A stretch of DNA of 64,000 bases. Origin: Phallusia fumigata. Its lineage: Eukaryota > Chordata > Ascidiacea > Phlebobranchia > Ascidiidae. The notes below the pieces were generated by a model. That model was not told the DNA's origin. It did not search any database and was given only the letters and a program-made list of their open reading frames with translations. The translations under genes were made by a program, and so were the position numbers. Of this stretch, positions 1 to 12,761 are shown piece by piece; the stretch's first letter is position 1; every line of letters starts with the position of its first letter. The stretch covers positions 1 through 64,000 of the forward strand of contig QXVZ01023530.1 in assembly GCA_008931825.1 (NCBI GenBank). The letters are read 5' to 3'.

Positions 1-472
1 AGTTTTAAGCAGCGCTCATCCGGTTTAGGCTTTGCAATCAATACTTCCTTTAAAGCAGTAGTGCCCAAACTTACCCAGCCCGCAACCAAGTTTTTTTCGG
101 GAGGGATGTTACTACGAGATATTGCGGAAAAATGACAATGAAAAAATAACGTTGTGACATCACAATTGAGTTTTGTTTCTCGAACATCGTAAAATTTTGA
201 AATGTTTCACGGCCCTTCAACTTCTGGTTTGGAAGCGCTGGTTTAAAGCAACAAAACACAGGAAAGCCGAGTTAATCGCAGCTTAAATGAAATGAAAATG
301 AAATGATTTCGATGACATCGGAATTTCAAACGTCACTAGCAAATAATGGGCTTTCCCCCTAGCTAGGGAGTGACGTCAACTGTATTTCAATCGTAACCGA
401 GTCTCAGGAACTCTGGGTCGCTTTGTTCTAACCGATATTGCAAGCATCAACTTGTTTTCCAAATTTGTTAAG
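1..472 (+). other. Intron or flank of the myosin heavy chain gene
   Basis: No coding frame, RNA gene or repeat is supported. The stretch ends in the splice acceptor just before the first visible myosin tail exon and is most simply the preceding intron. The 62-codon minus-strand frame in it has no recognisable features. Confidence 0.6.
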
Positions 473-1993
473 GATTTACAAATCCAGTATGACGAAGCAA
501 CACGTCACAATGAGGATTTGGAGGAACAAATGTCGATGGTGGAACGAAGGGCAAATCTCCTGATGGTAAAAGTTGCAAGATTTACTGCTTGTTAGACTTT
601 TATAGACTTTCTCACAAGCCTAAGGATGAAGACTATTGATTCTCGAGTAAACGATTTTGCAAGGCTGTCTAGTAGTTGGCTCATCGAACGCTCAAAGTGG
701 TTTTCAACTTTTGTTAACGGCACTTCAATTGATTCATTCTTCCAATGCTAAAAGGCGTGAAAAGCAAAACAATAAAAAACCATGAAGGTCACTTAACCGG
801 GTTTTTTTCGCGCCACATAACGTTTTAACGTTGCGCAGCTATTTCCAGCTTGGTGATTGAATTAAGGCAATTGTGTCGCTATGCTTTCTTTCACTAAGCG
901 AAATATACTCAACTTGTATGATGTGACGTAGGCCGAGCTGGAGGAGATGAGGACTTCATTGGAGCAGGCGGAGCGGGGGAGGAAGATGGCGGAGAGTGAA
1001 CTGATGGAGGTGAGCGAGAGATCGAATCTCCTTCACACACAGAACACTGCTCTCATCAACCAGAAGAGGAAGTTGGAAGGAGAGGTTCAGACCATGCAGG
1101 GAGACATTGAGGAGTCGATCCAGGAGCAGAGAAACGCGGAGGAGAAAGCGAAGAAGGCGATCCTCGATGTGAGTTGTTGATTGAATAAAGTTCAGACTTT
1201 AATGGATGTTTACGAATCATGTTTATTCTTTACAACAAACTTCTGCAAACGTTGTTTCGAGCAATTTTGGATTAATGGATTGTCCTTCTAATGCTGCATG
1301 TCAATCACCGAGTACTGCTAAACTGAATGTAATTCACGGCTTGACATTCTCAGTAGATAGTTACAATCCATAACTTGTTTGCAAACATTTTCGTCCAGAA
1401 ATGTTTCGATCTACAATTTTTACTTGGTAATTAAACTCGAAACATATTGGTTTATTTTCTTTTTATTAAACGTTTCTGTTAACTTTATCCATGAAGGCTG
1501 CGATGATGGCAGAAGAGTTGAAGAAGGAGCAAGATCAGTCCTCCCATCTCGAGAGAATGAAGAAGAACATGGAGCAGACTGTGAAAGATCTTCAGATGAG
1601 GTTGGATGAGGCGGAACAGGTCGCGTTGAAAGGAGGAAGAAAGCAAGTTCAGAAGTTAGAAACCAGAGTGAGTTTTGATGCTGGAGTCCAGGAAACTGAT
1701 GTTGACCAATAAGATTTAATCCTTGTGTGTTCCTGATACTTTGCATTAATAAGCCTCGGTGTAATGGTTTTTGTTGTTGACGCACTTTTCAGGTTCGTGA
1801 ACTAGAAAACGAACTTGACGGTGAACAGCGCCGCTCAGTGGACATAACGAAGCAGTTGAGGAAGTCTGAACGAAGAATTAAAGAAGTGAGTTATCAGGCG
1901 GAGGAAGATAAGAAGAACCTGACGAGGATGCAGGACCTCCTCGACAAACTCCAGATCAAAGTGAAGACGTACAAGCGTCAATGCGAGGAGACG
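473..1993 (+). CDS. Muscle-type myosin heavy chain, coiled-coil tail exons (partial)
   Basis: Four exons, all bounded by phase 0 introns: 473-565, 932-1168, 1497-1667, 1793-1993. Each has AG before and GT after (gtaaaa, gtgagt, gtgagt, gtacgt). Joined they give 234 residues of uninterrupted heptad-repeat coiled coil that follow the sarcomeric myosin II rod very closely, including [59 protein letters not shown] and [10 protein letters not shown]. In the family this is the distal rod (light meromyosin), which packs thick filaments in muscle. The motor and neck lie outside the window to the left. The last rod exon(s) that should follow residue ET at 1993 are absent because the assembly has a join at 2050. 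Bases 1-472 and the intervening stretches look like introns. Non-muscle myosin II is less likely from the match pattern, but the exact paralogue cannot be named. Confidence 0.93.
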
Positions 1994-2049
1994 GTACGTA
2001 GCTTGGAATACAACAAAATTATTCTCCAGGGTTAAGTTTGTTGCGTGAC

Positions 2050-2050
2050 N
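2050..2050. other. Single-N contig join, myosin to tubby
   Basis: A single N separates the myosin tail gene from the middle of a tubby-family gene. Both genes are truncated exactly here: the myosin lacks its final exons and the tubby gene lacks its start. No duplicated flank is visible, so real sequence is probably missing, and the adjacency of the two genes is not proven. Confidence 0.85.
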
Positions 2051-2094
2051 ATGAGGTTGCTGTAAGTAATGTGTCAAATTTTTTATTTGACAAG

Positions 2095-5000
2095 AAACAA
2101 AGAGAAGAGCAGAGACAAAGACGTAAAAAGCAGGAGCCGTCAATAATGGTGGCTACAGAACAACCAAGGGGGGGTTCTGCGGGCAAATCTCGACCATCAA
2201 CAGCCTCAAGAAGAGAGGAATCATTGCCATTGGTTGGGGGCAGTCGCAATAGCAACAATAAATACAATCATGGTAAGTTTAAACTCGCTACTTAATGCCA
2301 AAGTGAACATGTCCGTTTGTTATTTTTAACAAGTTTCATGTGCTGTAGTCTCAAGACTATTTTCCTGTGTGACTCCATATTAATTATTATACCTGCTGTT
2401 CTTTGGCTTGTGAAATATTATTTGTTCCAGTTATATAAAAACTTAAAACACATATTGTTTGTTTTTAGCTACATACATCAATCCAGCTTTAGAGGATGAC
2501 CAATCAATAACGACCATAAAAGTTGCCCCAAGCAGCAATCCCATCAGTTCTGTACCTGATAGACCTCCAGTGATGCAAGAATACTCAAGTTCCGATGATG
2601 GAGTCGGTTCCATGCCCCCAAAGCGGTCAGACACAGAGCGGAGAATGGCTGAACAAGGTAAGATTTGTTGCATGAAAGTGGTTCATGACTGAAGATTATT
2701 TGTTACCAAATTATGGCATTTAGTATTCCTGAGTACAATAAGCTATATAAGTACCTTTTTGTATGAGTGTGATTAATAAGTTAAAATGAGTTTTCGAAAT
2801 CAAAGAGAAACATTGCTCGGAAAATAGGTTTCTGATTAGTCTGTTTGTCCTGCGATGTGTGGTAAACACATCCACTGAAGCTGGTAATTATGTTGTCTTG
2901 CTAAATTGCCAACGACTTCCTGTATTGCTTCCCTAAATCCCTAGTTACAATGGATGTATAAAAAAAACAAAATGTTTTTAACATGCCGCAAGCTAGGCAG
3001 GCAATGGAGTAGTGGCTGTTTGGCATCCACATGCAACTAGATTCACTGAAACACTATGGTAGACATGGCCAGCAAGTTTCTTTATACTTAATCATGAATC
3101 TTATTACTTCGATTCTACACTCTGTGGTGGATTTGTTCATAGTCATGTGGTTTTACTAAGTTTTTGCTGGTAAATCAGATAAGCCTGCCTCAAAACGCAA
3201 TTCTTTGAGGAAAAAGTTGTCACTGTTCAGTATTCATGGTAAAAAGGAAGAGTCTCCAATTACTCCAACTTGCTGGGAAACTCCTGTAGAAAGTATTGGT
3301 AAAAATATGTTAGTGACAGAACATAGAGTGTATGTTTAGTCTTCATGTGTTGTGAACGTCTGTGAATTTTGGTAGAAATACAACAACATTTGTGCCAAGG
3401 TTGCTGTTGTCTCTGTAAACCATGGAAATATTTTATTCAGTTAAATTATGAGACTTTACTCTAATGGCTGAAAAAAAAGAAAAAATTTGGTGGCCTCTTT
3501 TCGCCCAAAGTGTATTTACTGCTACATTTAAGTTTGTTAACTGGTAATTGTGTTGCCACAATATTGGAATATTTACATGTAGAAGTACGACACATTATAG
3601 TTTGTCAGTTCCTGTTACAAACATTCCCTGTTGAGTCTCTTGTTTGTTGAAACAATCGTCATATGACTTGTTCTCCTTGTATAATATTACAGCATCCTTG
3701 TATGTGACTGTGTTTCATTGAATGAAAGTAGCTTATTCACATCATCAGTTTCATTGTGAGTTATTGTTGAAAGGAACTTTTTCTGTTGGTTGATGTCAAC
3801 CAAGTGAAAACTTTTTTCGATTTAGTTAAAACTTGAAAGGTTTCTTGCAATCTGCTTTGCTTACATTGTACACATTTCTGTATAAATGTGTTAATTTTTT
3901 TCCACAATGTTTTTGTCAGTAAAAGCTAACCATTTTGTAATGGTTGACTACTCGAAGCTGGTTGACAACCACATGGTTGTGGACATGATTAAACACTTTT
4001 TAGTTGTTCTGCTCCGGAGCACAGCAACAACTTGCAGATTTCCGCTTGAGTTGCGACAAACCTTGCACAAATATGTGAAGAACTTTGCCAAAATTACACT
4101 TGTAATGGAAAACCATTGGGTGTAAAACTAAAAAACTTTGGTGCCCTGTAACTTTGTTTCCGTGGTCCTTGTGACCTGTATTTAATTTGTGAAATATGAG
4201 TAACTGTGTTTGTTTGTCAACTATTAAGCTGTATCATTTACAGCAAAAAAAACAAACTTTATTTTAGGAATTCAACAAAGTATTGATTACGATCGAGATT
4301 CTGAAGAAGAAGATATAGAGGGAGGAATGATGCCGGTTGGACCACGGCCGTCTACCGCCAGGCCCGATACTGCCAACAGAAGGCCGCCATCTGCAACAAA
4401 GAACTTCGATGTAAGTAAATATTTCATGTTGTAATTGTTGTACCTTCCATTGTATGACCCAAATGAATAATAGATTCCCCCCATAGTCATGTGTAATTAT
4501 GCACATGAACAGTGTAAACCAGAGGTTTGAAACATGTTGCTGGTTATTATATTTTTATGATTCTAGGTGCCCATATCGTGGCAGGTTTGTTCATGTGTAT
4601 ATTTGATGTGCAAGAATTAGTCATGAAAATCGTCATTGTTATAAAGAACACACATTAAAAACTTTTGTGTTTTTGTGAAGTGTAGAAGTCTGGGCTGACA
4701 CGATCTTAAGGGTTTAAAATATGACCAAGGGTCCTCTGCTGAAATCAAATGTTAAACGAGAAACTGTTTTTTGCAGTTTAAAAACTTAATTACCTGACTA
4801 CAGAAACGCTGACTGATTTAGGAGTGGAACACAGCTTTAACTAATACATTCCCTCATAGGATTAAAAAACAATGTTTTTTGGTGAACCTAAGTAATAAAA
4901 AAGCTATCTCATTAGAAAGTAATATTTTATGTCATTCAGCATCAGCCCCCAGGGTTTATGTGAATCACAGATTTGTATTTAGTCAGTTTCGGTAAACACG

Positions 5001-8000
5001 CACCACGGCCACTTAACATTTCCACCCATCCACTTGTTAAGGGCTCTTAAGCCCATGTTCCTTCACATAAACGTTTTACCACACGGCATCTATTCTCAAT
5101 TATAAAACTGGTACCAAACTTATATGACTAAATTACTTGGTGAAATTTATATGTTACAAGCATGATATTGCATGTTTTTATGCACTTCATAAGTTGGTTA
5201 TTGCTTCATGATGACTTCACAATTCTTATATTGCTATAAATGGCTTAAGGTAGTAAATTGTGTGCATTTTTTCAGACTAGCACCAAATACAAAACTTGTT
5301 TTAATTGTCATCAGAAATAATTGGCCCCATGAATGTTTTTGCATCCAGGACTTTTTTTTATGACTTTTATCAAAGACCCTGCCATGGTTGGCTGTGCCAA
5401 GCTAGTAAGGGAACTCAGCAATGTGCATGTATTCAACATCTTGTCGGATTTAAATCCTTCAAAATATAACTTTTCAAGTCAACTTAGCTCTTTAATGAAG
5501 GGCAAAAAAGTTGGTTGGAACTCTGCACTACCTCCTACTTCAGTTAGTGGCAGGAACATTTTTGAAACCAACACAGCACGAGCTAATGGTAAACTTATGT
5601 CGCCAACACCTGGGTTGGTTGTGAACGATCGGTCCAAGTTGTTGTCAAGCACAACTGACCCCGGTGCAGATGATGTTTTCATCACTGCCGACGTTTTTTC
5701 ACCAATTTCTCAAGTTTTTGAGCAACTGCCTGGCAGTCCGACAACTCCACTGCCACCAGATCAAGCTCTTTGCCAGAGTGTAAGATTGCAAGCAAGTTGC
5801 TTTTAGTAGACCTGAGTTGAATTTGCAGTTTTACAATCAAGTCCATTTTGTTGTAGGGCTGCGTGTGAGAAGTTTGATTTAAATTAGTTGGATCGTGTGT
5901 GTTGCTAATAGTTGCCAAATCATTGAGGAGTAATTTTGTGATTGTGTGCCTACCAGTTTGCAGGTGTGTGAACAACTAATCAACAGTTTTGTTTTAATCC
6001 TGAATTTTTCTGTCTTTTACAAAGAGCAGAGTAAAATAGATGCAGGTAACTTTGCCCACTATTTGGGGAGCCATTTGTCAAGTTTTATTGTGACGTCTGT
6101 CAGATTTGAACTGTAACAAGTACAGATAATACTTAAAACACTGGATAAAAAAGTTTTTCGAGGTAGCCACAAAAACATTTTCTATTTTATGTGAAGGGAG
6201 AAGTTTTAGCTGCGCCTGAAAAAGTGTCAGACATGGAGCTCGTAGATTTAACCGAAGATGAAATTCCAGCAGATAAATTAAGCAAGTGTTTGAAAAAATG
6301 TTCAAGTTTTAAGGAATCTGGAAGAAAGCAAAGTCGAGTTGTATTGAGAGAAAACTGGACTTCAGAAAGTCGAAACAAGTTGTCGTCTTCAGAGGAGGAA
6401 ACAAGTATTTGTGATGAAACTACAAATATTGAGAATTTAAACGGGTAAAAAACTTTTACTATGAGGCGGTGTCTGTTTTCAGTTGGTCTTTCCTAGGAGA
6501 TTTTTTTTAGTTTAAACTTCTGGTTACAAAAATATCAAAGTAAGTGTAGTTGAATCTATAAAAATGATTATGTTGGAAGCGTGTTAGGATGTATTTTATT
6601 TCAATATCAGCGTGTTTCTTATTGCTGTGAACTTCGAATCATTTTGCTAAAACGATCACTTAAATATTTATTGAATATTCCACAATAATTTCCATACCAA
6701 TCCTATCTTATGATGAAAAGTTGTTTACATGATGAATCTCAATCAATTCAACACATCATACACAAGCAACTGTTGCTGAAATAGAAAGAGCTTATATATG
6801 GATAAACATCTAAAAGCACGACTATTGTGAGGTGTTGCCAAGCCCTGTCTCTATTGTTATGCAACAAAGCGACAATGATGATGTAACAAACGCGTTCGCG
6901 TCCATCTATATTTGTTTAATTCTATTATGGTACACGATTTGTAGCAATAATTTCACTTCTTAGTGATGGTTTCGATGTGGATTTTGGTCATGTATAAATA
7001 TTCACATGTGTGTAAAAAGTAAAAACACATAACTCGCAAAATTTAATGTTCAACGTAATCTCCGCCTTGACACGATATATTTGATGTAGCCAGGTCAACA
7101 ATCCATGTGTTCTTCCAACACAATGGAGTATGTGACGTCACAGTCGTATTTTGAGAAAATTTATCACAAAGCGAGCAATGTGTTTCAATCGATTCGGTGT
7201 ACATAAGCTGTCTGCCGCATGTAGGCCTTGTATTGTGGCTCGCTCCTGTATTATCAAATATTCAGGTTTAAACGTCCCCGTGGTGGCTCCAACTGTATCT
7301 CGTAACGTTAACAGCTTTCTAAAACCCCTCGCCGTTTGTGATTTCGACCACTTTGTGCTTTCGTAAGCAATCGATTATTACGTCACATTTGTCCAATGAG
7401 GCATGAATGCAGACATATGTTGGATTAAACGTAATCTGCTTGTCGACGAATAAGTGCTGTAACGTCACGGAAACAATTGTGACGTATGACACGGAACAGC
7501 TAAACGTTTGTGTTTTAACATTTTTCTTTCGAACAAATATGCGGTTATTACTTGATATCTTTGTGTCCCAACCACTACACTGACCAGCGTTTCAAAACAT
7601 GGATTTCGTTAAATGTCGGCATGTGTTTTATAATTTTGCAAAACAAATTTAAAGTGCAGGCAGTGCACACTGTTTCGATATGTAAGGTCTCATCAGTGCA
7701 GCTGGACATTGGTCGTTTTGGTTAGTGTAGGCTGATGAAACTTTACAGGAAAACTTTAAACAGTGTGCCCTGTCTGCAGCTCACAAATCATTATTAAATT
7801 CAAAGTGGATCCTTAACTTTTCAACTCACTTCAGATCCGACCCGAAAGATGAGGAGTGCCAGGGATCTAGCAACGAAAGTGAGCAGTCCATAGCTGGAGT
7901 AGAACAGAGAGATTCAAGTGTTACAGTTGATCCAGTGCTAGAGGCGATCAAAAACCTTAAACTGATTCTCACAAATATCCAGGCGAGGACCATCACCAGC

Positions 8001-11000
8001 AACAGTTGCTCGCAGATCGTTCTCCACATGCAAGACCGATTTCTACTTGAGCAGAAGTTGAGCCCGACCAGTCCAGCACACTCACCTTGTGAACCGAACA
8101 GCGAAGAAGAATTACAAGACTGGCAGAGTATTTCACAAATCTGCGCTTTCCTTAGTGACGTCATATTACAAGGCCGCCTGATCATGAACGGAAGTGAGCG
8201 CCACCTACTGGCGAACTCGGGTTATCAAGCAGCAACATCCGTCGTTCAATCGATCCTTCAATGTGACGTCACAATATCCCAACTTCTACTGAGCCTTGAT
8301 GTTGTTCTGAAAAAATACGATTTAGAATCGATCAATTGTTTCCAGCTCTCGACGGAAAAAAACGAAATTTGCGGCGTTAAGAAGGCGAAGGTAACGTAAT
8401 TAGCGTTGATCGAACGCTGAAGAAATGTCAGGCAGCGCTTAGCATTGCAGCCAGCAGTTACAGGCAAACAGCTTCAAGTGTAGTTGTGCGATTAGCGACA
8501 GTTTGAAGCATTTCATCGCGTGCTTAGTCTTTAAACGAAGTATTGACTTTGCACTTTGCAGTTTGACCCCACCAGGTGTAAACAATATAGTTTGCCCAAA
8601 ACTAACATTGATTTGACGGTTGCTAGGTGCCCATTGTGTTTCTTAGCAACTTCTTTTGTGTGTTAATTATTATGGAACAGCAGGATATATTTTTGCAAGT
8701 TTTATTTTGCCTGTTTAGCTTGCCTGTGTTTGAACTTTGGTATTGGTTTTCAAGTGATTTGTGACGTTTGTGTGAGTTTGAGTGATAAAGTTTTAACCAA
8801 TCAAACGTGATCAGGTGACCGAGGATCGACCAATGAGCAGCGGAGGAAGAAGTCAGGTTCCTGGGATGGATCTTGATGATCTCGAGTCATTCTGCTTGCA
8901 ACCTGCCCCTCAGGTATGACTAGCTGCTGAAACGATTTTACGCCGCGGGTTTAACGACTGTTTTCGTACATTGTTGCAACACCAGCCGAATTTTCCCTAG
9001 TTCCCGGGGATTAAGAATGGAAACAGCGTGTTTCAAACTTCAGCGTGCTTTCGGTGGAAGTTGTTTTTCACATGATCCCTCTTTTCAACTTTACTCACGA
9101 ACATCTCATGTGATGTGACGTATTCTAAACTTTTCGACTTCCAGGGTTACACGATAAAATGCAAGATATCACGTGACAAAAAGGGTCTCGACCGCCATGC
9201 TTACCCGACTTACTATCTTCACTATGAGCGGGACGACGGAAAGAAGGTAAAGCACCAACTGGTGTGAATATAGACATGAAACTGTTTGTTTAGCGATGAC
9301 CATAGCGGCGTACAAATATGGCTGTAGAATACTAAGTAACACCTAATACAAATGCGTCGATAGGTCTACCAGCTTGCGACTCGTTTGGTTTGTAATCTAA
9401 CCCACTCCCCCACCAACACGAGCAATTTTTTCTTTCCGCAGACTTTTATTTTGGCTGGCAGGAAGCGAAAACGAAGTAAAACTTCAAACTATCTCATCTC
9501 TGTTGACGCCACCGACCTATCAAGAGGGGGCGAATCATTTATAGGTGAGATTTACTTAAACATTATCGTTAAATGATTACAGTCGTAGACGGTTGGGTGG
9601 TGGTGGGTAAACACTGTTTATCTTCATTTCTTCTTGAATTTCTTTTTTTCCTGATGAGCAATCAGTGTTTAAATTCTGCCATGAACAAGAGCAAACTACT
9701 CATCTTGTTAAAACTCGGAGATGTTAAATATATCAAATGCTTTTTGTCACTGGAGATGTTTGGCACATAGAAATGAAAGTCATTCCTCGAAGCAACTGAA
9801 TATGTTTGGCGAGCATCGTAAAACCATCGGGGAAAGTTAATGGTTAAATTTGCGCTGTAGGCCCAAGCGGGGTTTTACTTTCTGCGCAATATTACTTTCC
9901 TTGGAATTGTGACGAAACAATAGTTACGCGTGATTCTTCTGTTGTTCGATTGTTCCTATGTTATTTTCGCTATGGCAACAAACAATGACAATGACGCAGC
10001 ATAATCAGGGTTAACTTCATTGTGACAACACAAAGGGCCTTGTTGTCCACAAGGCAGCAACAATCTCTCTAATGTTTTTATCTGGTAAAATACAAAGCTT
10101 GATTTTGTCAAGTTGAAATCGATATGGTCCACAAATGTCGATGGCTCATCAGTGGTACTTAAGACCAACACTAGCAATAGTTTTACTGCATTGTCGTGAA
10201 TATTGATGGTCGTCGTCACATTACCTTCCCCTCATCCGCCACCATCACTAATTTATGAACGCTAAAATTTCACCCATTCTCATAATGAAATTTTCCCGCT
10301 TCCCAGCTACAAAACCTTTGAATTATTTATGTCACAGTGACGTGTTTGTTTGGCCGTGAGCCAACAATGTCTGTCACGTGTTTCTGTCATTCTGACGTCA
10401 CTGTAAAGGTTTTCGGCTGTAAACAGAACTTCTCCCAACCTTTGACCTAAATGCGCTAGTGTGGCCTAAGGATCGGGTTTCTTTGTCAACTTTGCCGCCA
10501 AGACAATCGTTTATTGTGGCGTCACAAGACTGCGCGAGGCCAGTCACGTGTTTAAACCAAACAATAAAATTGTGAAGTCATCGTTTGTTCAAATCACAGA
10601 GCCGTGATTATGACGTGTTCGTTCTCTTGCGCAGGCAAACTTCGTTCTAATATCATGGGAACGAAATTCACTGTTTACGACCAAGGTATAAAGTGGGGAA
10701 GCCCCGGAATCGCTACCGACCGGGGCAATCTTCGCGAGGAATTGGCCTCGATCTGCTACGAGACTAATGTTCTCGGCTTCAAGGTAATTAGAAAGATGCA
10801 AGTCATTATTGGTCATGCTTGAATTTCGACGTTTTGACAAACGCTGTCGACATCTTTATACTTTCCCCATCATACGCGCGTGTTTTTACAGGGTCCACGG
10901 AAAATGACGGTGATAATTCCTGGTATGGACATGGCGCATGAGAGAGTCAGGTTCAAACCAAACCACGTGAGTTTTCTACACAACAAGTCTTACTGCAGTC

Positions 11001-12760
11001 TTTTTCATTTGTTGCCGTGAATGTGAATGTTGCACTGTGTCTGAAGTAGTTTGAAATCCCAATAATCTTGTCGTTTTAAAGCTTCTCATACCAAACTTCA
11101 CCTGACGACATCACTGTTCAATCACATGCCGATAATAATCTTAAACTATACCAGGAAACGGTTTTACGACAATCTGTGTAGTTTAGGAATCGACCGATGT
11201 AGTAAAAATCCCGAGACATGTTTGAAATCCCGAGACATGAAGTTTGTTTCAATCTAAGTAAGCTATCAAGTCCGACTCGATGTTGGTAAATATTTGTCAT
11301 CGAAGTTACTTTCGCTTTTCCAGGTAGTTTCCCCTTCCCTGAAGTNAATCTTAAACTATACCAGGAAACGCTTTTACGACAATCTGTGTAGTTTAGGAAT
11401 CGACCGATGTAGCAGAGTTTGTTTGAAATCCCGAGACATGAAGTTTGTTTCAATCTAAGTAAGCTATTAAGCCCGACTCGAAGTTGGTAAATATTTGTCA
11501 TCGAGGTTACTTTTGCTTTTCCAGGTAGTTTCCCCTTCCCTGAAGTCACTACTGACATAACGCTGAAAACAAAAATCGTGGCACAAACAAAAAAATATTC
11601 ATGAAATTATGTTTTTTTGCTTTGTATATTTCAGGATCGCGAAACGATTTTGTCCCGATGGCAAAATAAAAACATGGAAAATTTGATCGAACTTTCAAAC
11701 AAGACTCCGGTCTGGAACGAAGGTAAATCATTTTTTTTAGTCTTTTTCTCAACATTTTGTAATTTACCTTCGATTCAACAGAAACTCAATCTTATGTGCT
11801 GAACTTCCGAGGCAGAGTCACACAAGCGTCCGTCAAAAACTTTCAAATTGTTCATCAAAGTGATCGTAAGTTTATTTTTTTACCCAACTGCGCTGTTACA
11901 ATGCGGGTTACCGACCTAGGTTAAACCAGCCAACTGTTACTGTGTGTTGCAAACAGATCAGAAATAAACAAACAGCTTGTTGGGGACAGGTTTAAATGTC
12001 CTTGTAAGACTTGGTTCAAATTTTCAATCAGCTTTTATGACAACTTTTCACTTCATCAATTTTGAAAACTCCTTCAGTTAGTTATTGTTAGTAAAACTGT
12101 TTAAGCATGCAATGCAAGTTAAACAACCAAAACCTACCACTGCAAATTTGCACCTGTTATCATGACGTAATTACCCATAAAATGGGGCGAATTAAGGCAC
12201 TTGTTTCCACTCAAGTATCATTGTCATATTGAAGTCCATGAAGTCTGTACAAAGTCGTCTAACCCGGAATATTCGGTCAAGTTCAAACTATCTGTTTATC
12301 TGTTCCAACTTTTGCCCCTGCTCGAATGAAGCGAGTTGCTAAGCAAGCTTTGTGCAGACAACTGTAACAGTTTTTTATATCCACCACTAAAACTGGTGAA
12401 ACTCAATCTTCGCATACATTTAAACTGGTGAAACTCAAACTTCGCATTGATACATTAGCAAAACAGCTCGCTACGGTTGACTGCGCAACACGGGTTGGGA
12501 AACCCGCTTTAACGAGAGATGTTGACTGCATAAGTTTTGGTCAAACACTCTTAACTTTTGGCTTAAAAAGACAAAAACTGGCCGGAAATATTTTGGGAGT
12601 TTAACAGGTTTTTTTGTGCTTTGCAGCTGAGTACATCGTCATGCAGTTTGGTCGGGTAGCCGAGGACGTTTTTACAGTGGATTACAACTACCCGATGAAC
12701 GCCGTGCAAGCTTTTGCAATCGCTCTGTCAAGTTTTGACAGCAAACTCGCCTGTGAATAA
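2095..12760 (+). CDS. TUB: Tubby-family protein (TUB/TULP), 5' truncated by a contig join
   Basis: Exons: about 2095-2272, 2469-2657, 3179-3298 (could end at 3238), 4268-4410, about 5402-5779 (start uncertain), 6197-6444, 7835-8390, 8815-8913, 9145-9246, 9442-9544, 10635-10783, 10892-10966, 11635-11722, 11782-11865, 12627-12760. Intron phases agree across all junctions except the uncertain one before 5779. The first exon encodes a basic helix ending KKQEPSIMV, like the N-terminal segment of TUB/TULP3 that binds the IFT-A ciliary complex. Exons from 8815 encode [11 protein letters not shown] and then the complete roughly 260-residue tubby barrel: [94 protein letters not shown], ending SKLACE. 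The Lys and Arg of GKLRSN correspond to the phosphoinositide-binding residues known in mouse tubby. By family it is a PIP2-tethered adaptor that delivers membrane cargo to cilia. The middle region (5402-8390) is unlike vertebrate tubby proteins; see findings. Confidence 0.94.
11137..11546. repeat. Duplicated intron segment across a contig join (two alleles)
   Basis: 11137-11345 and 11347-11546 are near-identical copies with scattered substitutions and a small length difference near the middle, separated by a single N at 11346. Both lie in the tubby intron before the exon at 11635. The left copy ends exactly where the right copy's sequence continues into unique DNA, as expected for two overlapping contigs that were not merged. 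No exon is affected. Confidence 0.85.
12388..12455. repeat. Short direct repeat in the last tubby intron
   Basis: Two imperfect copies, each about 32 bp, share AAACTGGTGAAACTCAA and TTCGCAT and sit back to back. They lie inside the intron between the exons ending at 11865 and beginning at 12627. They look like a simple tandem duplication. Confidence 0.7.
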
Positions 12761-12761
12761 A
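12756..12761 (+). promoter_or_regulatory. AATAAA overlapping the tubby stop codon
   Basis: The TAA stop of the tubby gene lies inside an AATAAA hexamer. If used, it would give a 3' UTR of only a few tens of bases. This may be chance, because the final GAA-TAA codons create the motif. Confidence 0.35.
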
